Assembly: GCA_029067025.1 (NCBI GenBank)
Contig: JAIEFH010000147.1
Span: 1-5,534, forward strand
From: Oscillospiraceae bacterium
Lineage (GTDB): Bacteria; Bacillota; Clostridia; Oscillospirales; Oscillospiraceae
Direction: 5' to 3'
Length of the DNA: 5,534 nucleotides
Position numbers and translations under genes: made by a program. How positions within the stretch are numbered: position 1 is the stretch's first letter; the number at the start of each line of letters is the position of its first letter. Shown here piece by piece: positions 1 to 5,386 of this stretch. The notes beneath the pieces were generated by a model. The model saw only the letters and a program-made list of their open reading frames with translations, made no database searches and was not told the origin of the DNA.

Positions 1-1065
1 GCACCGATCCTCACCGGGGAACACGGTCTCCACGCCGCCGTTGAAGAAGAAGGTGACATGGGCGTACTTCTCGGTCTCGGCGATGCGAAGCTGGGTCATG
101 CCCTGCTGGGCGATATACTCGCCGAAGATGTTGTCCAAACTCTCCTTGGGAAAGGCAATGACCACGTTGGGCATGGACGCGTCGTAGGACGTGGTACACA
201 CATAGTTTACCCGGAAGAAGCCCTTTTTGCGCTCAAAGCCGGTGAAATCGGGGTCCACAAAGGTGCGGGTGATCTCACGGGCCCGGTCGGGCCGGAAGTT
301 CATGAAGATGATGGAATCGCCCTCGCCGATCTCGGCGTTTTCGGCGGTGATGACGGGGATGACGAACTCGTCGGTGACGCCCGCGTCATAGCTGGCCTGC
401 ATGGCCCCCACGGGGTCGCCGATGAAGCGCTGGTCGCTCTCGCCGTACACCATAGCCTTGTAGGAGCGCTCCACACGATCCCAGTTGGTATCCCGGTCCA
501 TGGCGTAGTAGCGCCCGGAGATGGTGGCGATCTGAGCTCCGTACTGGTCGCAGGTCTCCTTCATCTCGGCCACGAAGCCCTTGCCGGAGGTGGGGGGCAC
601 GTCGCGGCCATCCATGAAGCAGTGGACGAAAATCTTGGGACAACCCAGGTCATGGGCCATTTTCACCGCCGCCTGGATATGGGTGATGTGGCTGTGGACG
701 CCGCCGTTGGACATCAGGCCGTAGATGTGGACGGCCTTTCCGACGTCCTTGGCGGCCAGCATGGCGTTCTTATAGGCGGGGTTCTCAAAGAAATCGCCGT
801 CCTGGATGGCCTTGGTGATCTTGGGCAGATCCTGAAATACCACCCGGCCCGCGCCGATGTTGGTGTGGCCCACCTCGCTGTTGCCCATCTGCCCGTCGGG
901 CAGGCCCACGTCCATGCCGGAGGCGGACAGCTTACAGCAGGGGTTCTCGGCGAAAATGCGATCCAGGTTGGGGGTGTTGGCGGTCTTGATGGCGTTGTCC
1001 CCCGCCGCGGTGGAGGAGGACAGGCCAAAGCCGTCCATGATGATTAAAGTGGTCGGTGTTTTCAT
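1..1065 (-). CDS. gpmI: 2,3-bisphosphoglycerate-independent phosphoglycerate mutase, N-terminal 355 residues (3' end outside window)
   Basis: This cytosolic glycolytic enzyme interconverts 3- and 2-phosphoglycerate without a 2,3-bisphosphoglycerate cofactor, using two Mn ions and a phosphoserine intermediate. The sequence shows the first metal-binding motif MDGFG (Asp11) and the nucleophile motif GNSEVGH with Ser63. It also shows the DGRDVPPTSG and RYYAMDRD motifs of the inserted transferase domain, the FRPDRAR arginines, and the KYAHVTFFFNGG segment near the cut end, whose lysine is an active-site residue in the family. The family is about 510 residues, so roughly 155 C-terminal residues, including the second set of metal ligands, lie beyond base 1. 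The ATG at 1065 is chosen because an AGGAG site lies 6 bases upstream, inside the last codons of tpiA, and only 3 bases separate the genes. This implies tight co-expression with tpiA. No defect is visible in the part present. Confidence 0.97.
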   Translation of the reverse strand, partial: MKTPTTLIIMDGFGLSSSTAAGDNAIKTANTPNLDRIFAENPCCKLSASGMDVGLPDGQMGNSEVGHTNIGAGRVVFQDLPKITKAIQDGDFFENPAYKNAMLAAKDVGKAVHIYGLMSNGGVHSHITHIQAAVKMAHDLGCPKIFVHCFMDGRDVPPTSGKGFVAEMKETCDQYGAQIATISGRYYAMDRDTNWDRVERSYKAMVYGESDQRFIGDPVGAMQASYDAGVTDEFVIPVITAENAEIGEGDSIIFMNFRPDRAREITRTFVDPDFTGFERKKGFFRVNYVCTTSYDASMPNVVIAFPKESLDNIFGEYIAQQGMTQLRIAETEKYAHVTFFFNGGVETVFPGEDRC

Positions 1066-1068
1066 GAA

Positions 1069-1842
1069 TTACTCCTGATTGGCCGCGTTGATAATCGCCA
1101 TGAAGTCGTCGGGCTTCAGGGAAGCGCCGCCGATGAGGCCGCCGTCGATGTCGGGCTGAGCCAGCAGCTCAGCGGCGTTCTTGGCGTTCATGGAGCCGCC
1201 GTACTGGATGGTGACAGCGCGGGCCACGCGGGCGCCATACTGCTTGCGGATGATGGTGCGGATGTGGGTGCACACCGCGCCCGCCTGCTCGGCGGTGGCG
1301 GTCTTGCCGGTGCCGATGGCCCAGATGGGCTCGTAGGCGATGACCACCCGGCGGACCTGGGTGTCGGTCAGCCCGGCCAGGGCCACCTTCACCTGGTAGG
1401 AGATCAGCTCCTCGGTGACGCCCAGCTCACGCTGCTCCAGGCTCTCACCCACGCACACGATGGGGCGCAGACCGGCCTCCAGGGCGGCGTGAACCTTCTT
1501 GTTGACGGTGAAGTCGGTCTCGTTATAGTACTGCCGGCGCTCGGAGTGGCCGATGATGACATACTTCGCGCCCACGTCCTTGAGCATCTCCACGGTAACC
1601 TCGCCGGTGAAGGCACCGCTGGCCTCGTAGTGGCAGGTCTCACCGCCGATGGCCACGCGGGTGTCTTTGAACAGCCGAACCATGCCGGGGATGTTCACGC
1701 CGGGGACGCACAGCACCACCTCACACCACTTGTGGCGGCCCAGCTGGGGCTTGATGGCGTCGGCGAAGGTCTTGGCCTCGGTGACGGTCTTGTTCATCTT
1801 CCAGTTACCGGCGATGATCGTCTTGCGGTACTTGAGGTTCAT
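1069..1842 (-). CDS. tpiA: triosephosphate isomerase
   Basis: This cytosolic (beta/alpha)8 enzyme interconverts dihydroxyacetone phosphate and glyceraldehyde 3-phosphate. At 257 residues it has the usual family length. The active-site elements are all present: NWKMNK with Asn13 and Lys15, GHSERR with the electrophile His99, AYEPIWAIGTG with the catalytic base Glu171 followed by the flexible loop 6, and the phosphate-binding YGGS and GGAS segments near the C-terminus. The start is supported by GGGAG at 1851-1855, 8 bases upstream. The gene lies between pgk and gpmI in the usual glycolytic order. One oddity is that the interface segment usually reading G-A-Q-(N/T) reads GGET here (residues 66-69), so the commonly conserved Gln is Glu. 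The spacer upstream is unusually long and contains a duplicated pgk tail. Confidence 0.98.
   Translation of the reverse strand: MNLKYRKTIIAGNWKMNKTVTEAKTFADAIKPQLGRHKWCEVVLCVPGVNIPGMVRLFKDTRVAIGGETCHYEASGAFTGEVTVEMLKDVGAKYVIIGHSERRQYYNETDFTVNKKVHAALEAGLRPIVCVGESLEQRELGVTEELISYQVKVALAGLTDTQVRRVVIAYEPIWAIGTGKTATAEQAGAVCTHIRTIIRKQYGARVARAVTIQYGGSMNAKNAAELLAQPDIDGGLIGGASLKPDDFMAIINAANQE
1072..1076 (-). promoter_or_regulatory. gpmI ribosome binding site embedded in the tpiA 3' end
   Basis: AGGAG on the minus strand overlaps the last two sense codons of tpiA (CAG GAG) just before its TAA stop, 6 bases before the gpmI ATG. This placement fixes the gpmI start and suggests translational coupling between the two genes (inference). 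Confidence 0.8.
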
Positions 1843-1886
1843 TTGTCGAACTCCCTTCTTTTATTTGAAACAGTGTGTCAATAGGT

Positions 1887-1934
1887 TCAGGCGTCCAGCA
1901 GGCAGGCGACGCCGGGCAGCTCCTTGCCCTCCAT
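1887..1934 (-). pseudogene. orphan second copy of the pgk 3' end (last 15 codons plus stop)
   Basis: Read on the minus strand, this segment encodes MEGKELPGVACLLDA followed by TGA, exactly the last 15 residues of the complete pgk 126 bases upstream (2060-2107). Over 45 coding bases there are 8 differences, all silent (for example CTG against CTT, GGC against GGT, CTG against TTA), and the stop is TGA rather than TAA. The first 17 coding bases of the repeat are identical, and all differences lie in the remaining 28. Identity ends at the ATG: the upstream codons are GAC GAC here but GAG TTC in pgk. All codons in this copy end in G or C, as is usual for the region, while five in the live tail end in A or T. 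Its stop is 44 bases from the tpiA start, a normal operon spacing. I read it as a displaced native pgk tail rather than a translated gene, because no ribosome binding site is suitably placed before its ATG. Confidence 0.85.
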
Positions 1935-1935
1935 G
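1918..1935. repeat. 18-bp perfect direct repeat, tpiA-proximal copy
   Basis: On the plus strand AGCTCCTTGCCCTCCATG occurs here and again at 2091-2108, 173 bases apart. It is the fully identical core of the duplicated pgk tails. One side of the core continues into diverged but synonymous pgk sequence and the other side into unrelated sequence. This is where a crossover would be placed if an incoming DNA recombined with pgk (inference). Confidence 0.9.
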
Positions 1936-1961
1936 TCGTCGGGGCAAAGTCCGCTTTCTCC

Positions 1962-1982
1962 GTTTCCGCCTTCGGCGAAAAC
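1962..1982. repeat. 9-bp stem-loop in the pgk-tpiA spacer
   Basis: GTTTCCGCC (1962-1970) is complementary to GGCGAAAAC (1974-1982) apart from one mismatch, which is a G-U wobble in the minus-strand transcript. The loop is only TTC. It lies inside the wider GGGGCAA/TTGCCCC inverted repeat, so the whole 1941-2002 stretch may fold as one branched structure. Confidence 0.6.
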
Positions 1983-2008
1983 TGCGTTCGCTCCCTTGCC
2001 CCTCCTCT

Positions 2009-2040
2009 CCCCACAAAAGCTGAAGACCGCTTTTGCGGGG
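2009..2040. repeat. 12-bp stem-loop just after the pgk stop
   Basis: CCCCACAAAAGC (2009-2020) pairs with GCTTTTGCGGGG (2029-2040) around an 8-base loop, with one G-U type mismatch in the minus-strand RNA. The structure begins about 20 bases after the pgk stop codon. The bases that follow on the minus strand are purine-rich (GAGGAGGGG) rather than U-rich, so it does not look like an intrinsic terminator. It may instead protect or attenuate the pgk message (inference). Confidence 0.65.
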
Positions 2041-2059
2041 GCCCCTGGACGCTGCTGTG

Positions 2060-3337
2060 TTACGCGTCTAACAGACAGGCAACACCCGGAAGCTCCTTGC
2101 CCTCCATGAACTCGAGGGAAGCGCCGCCACCGGTGGAGATGTGGGTCATCTTGTCGGCATAGCCCAGCTGCTGCACGGCCGCCGCGCTGTCGCCGCCGCC
2201 GATGATGGTGATAGCGGAAGTCTTGGAGAGGGCCTCGGCCACGGCCTTGGTGCCCACGGCGAACTGCTCAAACTCGAACACGCCCATGGGGCCGTTCCAG
2301 ATGACGGTGCCCGCGTCGGCCACGGCGTCGCAGTACAGCTTCACGGTCTCGGGGCCGATGTCCAGGCCCTGCCAGCCGTCGGGGATCTCGCCGGCCTTGA
2401 CCACCTGGCTCTTGGCGTCGGGGGCAAACGCGTCGGCACACACGGTGTCCACAGGCAGCAGGAGCTTCACGCCTTTGTCGGCGGCCTTCTTCACCATGTC
2501 GTTGGCGTAATCCTTCCAGTCCTCTTCCAGCAGGCTGTCGCCCACCTTGCCGCCCTGGGCAGCGGAGAAGGTATAGGCCATGCCGCCGCCGATGATGATG
2601 GTGTCGGCGATCTCCAGCAGGTTGTTGATGACGCCGATCTTGGAGCTGACCTTGGAGCCGCCCAGGATGGCCACCAGGGGACGCTTGGGATTGGCCAGGG
2701 CGCCGCCGATGAAGTCCAGCTCCTTCTGAATCAGGAAACCGGAGACGGCGGGCAGATAGGCGGCCACACCGGCGGTGGAGGCATGGGCGCGGTGCACCGC
2801 GCCGAAGGCGTCGGATACATAAATATCGGCCAGGTCAGCCAGCTTTTTGGCGAACTCGGGGTTGTTCTTGGTTTCACCCTTATTGAAGCGGGTGTTCTGA
2901 AGCAGCATGATCTCGCCGGGCTTCAGCGCGGCGGCCTTGGCCTGAGCGTCGTCGTTCACCACGTTGATGTCGCCCGCCAGGATGACGTCCTTGCCCAGCA
3001 GCTCACCCAGGCGCTTGGCCACGGGTTCCATGCACAGGGCCTCCAGGGACTTTTCCCACTTCTCCTTGGTGAGGGAGGCGGGGTCCTTGCCCTTCTCGGT
3101 CTGCTTCTTCACCCACTTGTCAAAGTCGGGCTCCGGCTTGCCCAGGTGGGAGCAGGCGATGACCGCCGCGCCCTGGTCCAGCAGATACTGGATGGTGGGC
3201 AGGGCGGCACGGATGCGCTTGTCATCGGTGATGGCGCCGCTGCCGTCCTTGGCCTGGGGCACGTTGAAGTCGCAGCGCAGCAGGACTTTCTTACCCTTGA
3301 CATCGATGTCCTTGACGGTCTTCTTGTTGTAGTTCAT
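2060..3337 (-). CDS. pgk: phosphoglycerate kinase
   Basis: This cytosolic glycolytic enzyme transfers the acyl phosphate of 1,3-bisphosphoglycerate to ADP, giving ATP and 3-phosphoglycerate. The N-terminal domain shows RCDFNVP (Arg21, Asp23, Asn25), RIRAA, SHLGKP (residues 63-68), NTRF with Arg150, and AFGAVHRAHAST with Arg183. The nucleotide-binding domain shows GGSKVSSKIGV, GGGMAYTF, GPMGVFEF and GGGDSAAAV (from residue 380). The start is fixed by AAAGGAG at 3348-3354. At 425 residues it is longer than the usual ~395-415. Most of the excess is a charged, lysine-rich stretch at about residues 70-102, directly after SHLGKP, and that motif usually has Arg in place of Lys67. The last ten codons are AT-ending compared with the rest of the gene, and a GC-ending duplicate of the last 15 codons lies downstream. 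The current 3' end may therefore be acquired (inference). Confidence 0.98.
   Translation of the reverse strand: MNYNKKTVKDIDVKGKKVLLRCDFNVPQAKDGSGAITDDKRIRAALPTIQYLLDQGAAVIACSHLGKPEPDFDKWVKKQTEKGKDPASLTKEKWEKSLEALCMEPVAKRLGELLGKDVILAGDINVVNDDAQAKAAALKPGEIMLLQNTRFNKGETKNNPEFAKKLADLADIYVSDAFGAVHRAHASTAGVAAYLPAVSGFLIQKELDFIGGALANPKRPLVAILGGSKVSSKIGVINNLLEIADTIIIGGGMAYTFSAAQGGKVGDSLLEEDWKDYANDMVKKAADKGVKLLLPVDTVCADAFAPDAKSQVVKAGEIPDGWQGLDIGPETVKLYCDAVADAGTVIWNGPMGVFEFEQFAVGTKAVAEALSKTSAITIIGGGDSAAAVQQLGYADKMTHISTGGGASLEFMEGKELPGVACLLDA
2091..2108. repeat. 18-bp perfect direct repeat, copy inside the live pgk gene
   Basis: This is the second copy of the 18-base identical core, within codons 410-416 of pgk (the end of F, then MEGKEL). 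Together with the copy at 1918-1935 it bounds a 173-base unit that contains the AT-ending pgk tail and the hairpin-rich spacer. Confidence 0.9.
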
Positions 3338-3347
3338 GATGTTCTAA

Positions 3348-3354
3348 CTCCTTT
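3348..3354 (-). promoter_or_regulatory. pgk ribosome binding site
   Basis: AAAGGAG on the minus strand lies 10 bases before the pgk ATG, in the 47-base gap after trmL. It supports the 3337 start. Confidence 0.8.
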
Positions 3355-3384
3355 CATTTCTTACAATTTGAAGTGAATTAGGTT

Positions 3385-3876
3385 TCAACTTTGGGTTGAC
3401 GCCATTTCCCCAACCCCGCTTAACCCCGGGAATCCCTGCTGCTTCAGGGCCTCGTAGGCCAGAATGGCCACGGAGTTTGCCAGGTTCAGGCTTCGGGCGT
3501 CCTCGCGCATGGGGATGCGGATACAGCGATCCGCGTGGGCCGTTCGGAACCTTTCCGGCAGACCGGCGGTCTCCTTGCCGAAAAACAGCCAGCAGTCGTT
3601 CCGAAAATCCGCCTGGGTGTAATCCCGGGGGGCCTTGGTGGTGGCCAGCCACAGGCTGTCCACCTGGTTTCGGGCAAACAGGTCGTCCAGGCTGGGGTAG
3701 ACAGTCAGATCCACCATGGGCCAGTAGTCCAGTCCGGCGCGCTTCACGGCCTTCTCGCTGATGTCAAAGCCCAGGGGCTCCACCAGATGGAGGCGGCTGC
3801 GGGTAGCGGCGCAGGTGCGGGCGATGTTGCCGCAGTTTTGCGGAATTTCCGGCTCAACTAACACGATATTGACCAT
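3385..3876 (-). CDS. trmL: tRNA (cytidine/uridine-34-2'-O)-methyltransferase, SPOUT family
   Basis: TrmL 2'-O-methylates the wobble nucleotide of certain leucine tRNAs using S-adenosylmethionine. The 163-residue protein matches the short, single-domain TrmL/YibK length and shows the SPOUT knot motifs in order. These are EPEIPQNCGNIART (8-21), the family signature KRAGLDYW (45-52), LFFGKETAGLP (97-107), and IPMREDARSLNLANS (121-135), which forms the knotted cofactor site. Upstream in-frame ATGs at 3903, 3909 and 3984 exist. The start at 3876 is preferred because MVNIVLVEPEIPQN is the canonical family N-terminus and because a strong promoter at 3908-3936 would begin transcription near 3901. Candidate ribosome sites are GGGAAA (3881-3886) and AGAGAGGA further out, neither ideal. 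It is the first gene of the minus-strand cluster, 47 bases before pgk. Co-transcription with the glycolytic genes is likely but inferred. Confidence 0.93.
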   Translation of the reverse strand: MVNIVLVEPEIPQNCGNIARTCAATRSRLHLVEPLGFDISEKAVKRAGLDYWPMVDLTVYPSLDDLFARNQVDSLWLATTKAPRDYTQADFRNDCWLFFGKETAGLPERFRTAHADRCIRIPMREDARSLNLANSVAILAYEALKQQGFPGLSGVGEMASTQS

Positions 3877-3907
3877 ACTATTTCCCAAATCCTCTCTAAC
3901 CATGGAC

Positions 3908-3936
3908 ATTATAGACGCTTGACAAAAAAATAGCAA
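3908..3936 (-). promoter_or_regulatory. sigma-A type promoter for trmL and probably the glycolytic genes
   Basis: On the minus strand a perfect -10 box TATAAT (3908-3913) follows TTGCTA (3931-3936, 4 of 6 consensus) with a 17-base spacer. Transcription would start near 3901, giving a leader of about 25 bases before the trmL ATG at 3876. I see no equally good promoter before pgk. Confidence 0.7.
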
Positions 3937-4115
3937 GAGAAAATGTGGCAAAACTGTCAAAAATTTACCTGATTTTGCTGTCACTTTGCCGAGGGGCCCT
4001 CATTTTTCCGGATTTTTTGGGCCGGCCGGCAAAAATTGGAGGGCGGCGGAGATTTTTTTGCCTCCGGCGCAACCTTTTGGCCCGGAGCGGGGTATCATAA
4101 AAAGACGGAGTCGAG

Positions 4116-4144
4116 TTGCCTTTTTTTCTCCCATGTGCTAAAAT
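4116..4144 (+). promoter_or_regulatory. extended -10 sigma-A type promoter for udk
   Basis: TTGCCT (4116-4121) and TAAAAT (4139-4144) are separated by 17 bases, and TG lies one base before the -10 box (4136-4137), making an extended -10 element. Transcription would start near 4151 with a leader of about 38 bases. The AAGGGGAGG ribosome site at 4173-4181 is 7 bases before the udk ATG. Confidence 0.7.
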
Positions 4145-4188
4145 GTTCCCAACGCGGTCGTACGAACAGATAAAGGGGAGGACGGCAC

Positions 4189-4767
4189 ATGGATACCATG
4201 ATCATCGGCATCGCCGGGGGAACCGGCTCGGGCAAGACCACCCTGACCCGCCGGTTGGTGGACACATTCGGGGGCGACGTGTCCGTGGTCTACCACGACA
4301 ATTATTACAAAAAGCACGTGAACATGACCTATGAGGAGCGGGCGGCACTGAACTACGATCACCCCGACGCTTTTGACACCGCCCTGATGGTGGAGGATCT
4401 GAAGCGGCTGGCCGCTGGCGAGACCATCCGCTGCCCGGTGTACGACTACTCCATCCACAATCGCTCGGAGGAGACGGTGGAGGTGCGTCCCACCAAGGTG
4501 GTCATTGTGGAGGGCATCCTGATCTTTGCCGACCCGGCCCTGCGGGAGCTGATGGACATCAAAATCTTTGTGGACACCGACGCGGACGTGCGCATCCTGC
4601 GCCGCATCCTCCGGGACGTGAAGGAGCGGGGCCGCTCGCTGGACTCGGTCATCAATCAGTACCTCACCACCGTCAAACCCATGCATGAGCAGTTTGTCCA
4701 GCCCAGCCGTCAGTATGCCGACCTGGTGGTGCTGGCCGGGGGCACAACCTGGTGGCGCTGGATATGA
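4189..4767 (+). CDS. udk: uridine kinase with frameshifted C-terminus
   Basis: Uridine kinase phosphorylates uridine and cytidine to UMP and CMP in pyrimidine salvage, in the cytosol. The sequence shows the Walker A loop GGTGSGKT (10-17), the nucleoside-site motif HDNYY (36-40), NYDHPDAFD (55-63), PVYDYSIHNR (83-92), the Walker B-like VIVEGIL (105-111), and the LID region RILRDVKERGRS (139-150). The reading frame as given ends after 192 residues with the unrelated tail TTWWRWI following Gly185. In the -1 frame the family's usual ending resumes at once, as GGHNLVALDMITQRV and so on to a TGA at 4805. Restoring one G in the G run at 4738-4742 would give 205 residues, the normal family length. 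The catalytic motifs are all upstream of the lesion, and only the last conserved ~20 residues are lost. It may be a sequencing or assembly error, a real mutation or slippage. Confidence 0.9.
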   Translation: MDTMIIGIAGGTGSGKTTLTRRLVDTFGGDVSVVYHDNYYKKHVNMTYEERAALNYDHPDAFDTALMVEDLKRLAAGETIRCPVYDYSIHNRSEETVEVRPTKVVIVEGILIFADPALRELMDIKIFVDTDADVRILRRILRDVKERGRSLDSVINQYLTTVKPMHEQFVQPSRQYADLVVLAGGTTWWRWI

Positions 4768-4805
4768 TTACCCAGCGCGTCCGGAACCACATCGAGAGCC
4801 ATTGA
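4743..4805 (+). pseudogene. displaced C-terminal coding segment of udk
   Basis: Read from 4743 in the frame one base behind udk, this stretch encodes HNLVALDMITQRVRNHIESH and a TGA stop. That is the expected end of a uridine kinase, whose C-terminus typically has a GG-x-N-x-x-A-x-D pattern. It has no start or ribosome site of its own and makes sense only as the continuation of udk across the G run at 4738-4742. Confidence 0.88.
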
Positions 4806-4851
4806 ACAAAGCGCGGCAGAAGCGCCGCCAGACAGTTTAAGGAGGAAACAA

Positions 4852-5355
4852 ATGATGAAGAAAGTGTTGTACGCGGCCATGGCCGCAATGCTTTGCCTGT
4901 CCCTGCTGTCCGCCTGCGGGGGCAAACAAAAGGAAGAAAAAAATGTCGATTTGGCCGCCTTTGCCCAGACTCTGACGGAGAACCACGAGTTCGCCGCTTT
5001 CGTGCAGCGGGTGGACCCCACTGACGAGGAGTTTGGCGGCATTATGCTGGATAACGCCTATCCCGGCCTGAAGGAACTGGATCCGGAGCAGATGGAGATC
5101 TATTTGAGCATGGTATCCTTCAGCACCGGCGAGTTCGCCCTGGTTCGGGCCAAAAGCGCCGAGGATGCCGCCAAGGTGAAAAACATCTTCCAGGCCCGCA
5201 TCGACGGCATGACTGAGGAGGGCGTGAATTACCCGGAGACCGTCGAGCTCTGGACCAACTCCTCCAGGTTGGCGGATCACGGAACCTATGTCATGTTGGT
5301 GTGCCATGAGGACGCGGACGCCATCGTCAACGAATTCAACGCCCTGTTTTCCTGA
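4852..5355 (+). CDS. DUF4358-like lipoprotein, function unknown
   Basis: This 167-residue secreted lipoprotein has a short basic N-terminus (MMKK), a hydrophobic stretch and the lipobox LLSAC with the lipidated Cys22. The mature part would be anchored to the outer face of the membrane. The mature domain resembles the DUF4358 family of Clostridia. It has an acidic N-terminal linker, an ELDPEQMEIYLSMVSF segment (the family's L-x-x-x-D-x-x-x-x-x-Y-x-x-x-M pattern), a beta strand EFALVRAKSAEDAAKV, a long helix, and TYVMLVCHEDADAIV near the end. The family has no established biochemical role that I know of. AAGGAGG (4839-4845) lies 6 bases before the first ATG; the adjacent ATG at 4855 is an equally possible start. 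It lies 46 bases after the restored udk stop with no terminator between, so co-transcription with udk is possible. A second lipoprotein gene follows after 31 bases. Confidence 0.85.
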   Translation: MMKKVLYAAMAAMLCLSLLSACGGKQKEEKNVDLAAFAQTLTENHEFAAFVQRVDPTDEEFGGIMLDNAYPGLKELDPEQMEIYLSMVSFSTGEFALVRAKSAEDAAKVKNIFQARIDGMTEEGVNYPETVELWTNSSRLADHGTYVMLVCHEDADAIVNEFNALFS

Positions 5356-5386
5356 GTTTGATGATAACCAAGGAGTGTAAAGAGAT

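Larger units (their letters stand above)
1935..2059. repeat. hairpin-rich insertion-like spacer between the two pgk tails
   Basis: These 125 bases lie between the orphan pgk tail and the stop of the live pgk. Three inverted repeats are visible. GGGGCAA (1941-1947) pairs with TTGCCCC (1996-2002). Inside that, a 9-bp stem with a 3-base loop forms at 1962-1982. A separate 12-bp stem forms at 2009-2040. The stretch contains no gene and no T run where a terminator would need one. It could be a remnant of an integrated element, a REP- or MITE-like interspersed repeat, or a transcript-processing or stabilising structure. A single copy cannot distinguish these. Confidence 0.55.
3877..4188. other. divergent intergenic region between trmL and udk
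   Basis: This 312-base gene-free stretch separates divergently read genes. Its left part (3877-3975) is AT-rich and carries the trmL promoter. Its right part (about 4100-4188) carries the udk promoter and ribosome binding site. The middle (3985-4090) mixes short GC palindromes, including GCCGGCCGGC at 4021-4030 and a GAGGGGCCCTC hairpin at 3991-4001, with T or A runs. None of these has a stem followed by a T run in the right orientation for either flanking gene to be a convincing terminator. I see no RNA gene, riboswitch or small coding region in it. Confidence 0.7.

Noticed and set aside
58..1047. Long plus-strand open frame opposite gpmI
   Set aside because: Its protein is Gly/His/Val-rich with no recognisable domain, and it lies entirely antisense to a clear gpmI with intact motifs. 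GC-rich third positions create such mirror frames.
1805..2014. Small minus-strand frame spanning the pgk-tpiA spacer and the tpiA start
   Set aside because: It reads the orphan pgk tail in a different frame and overlaps the tpiA start out of frame. The conserved peptide MEGKELPGVACLLDA is in another frame, so this is chance.
2141..3376. 411-codon plus-strand open frame opposite pgk
   Set aside because: It is antisense to a fully conserved pgk, low in complexity (Gly, His, Leu, Val) and without a credible ribosome site, so it is a coding shadow.
3360..3388. Possible promoter TTGAAA-17-TGTAAG between trmL and pgk
   Set aside because: Transcription would start at about 3353, inside the pgk ribosome site, leaving no usable leader. 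The -10 match is weak.
4014..4036. Inverted repeat around GCCGGCCGGC as a bidirectional terminator
   Set aside because: The T run precedes the stem and the A run follows it, the reverse of what a terminator needs on either strand. It also lies between divergent promoters, where no terminator is required.
4116..4334. Small plus-strand frame overlapping the udk start
   Set aside because: Its ATG lies between the -35 and -10 boxes of the udk promoter, it has no ribosome site, and most of it is the out-of-frame reading of udk.
4811..4829. Short GC hairpin after udk as a terminator
   Set aside because: GCGGC/GCCGC gives only a 5-bp stem with no following T run. The ribosome site of the next gene follows within 10-15 bases.
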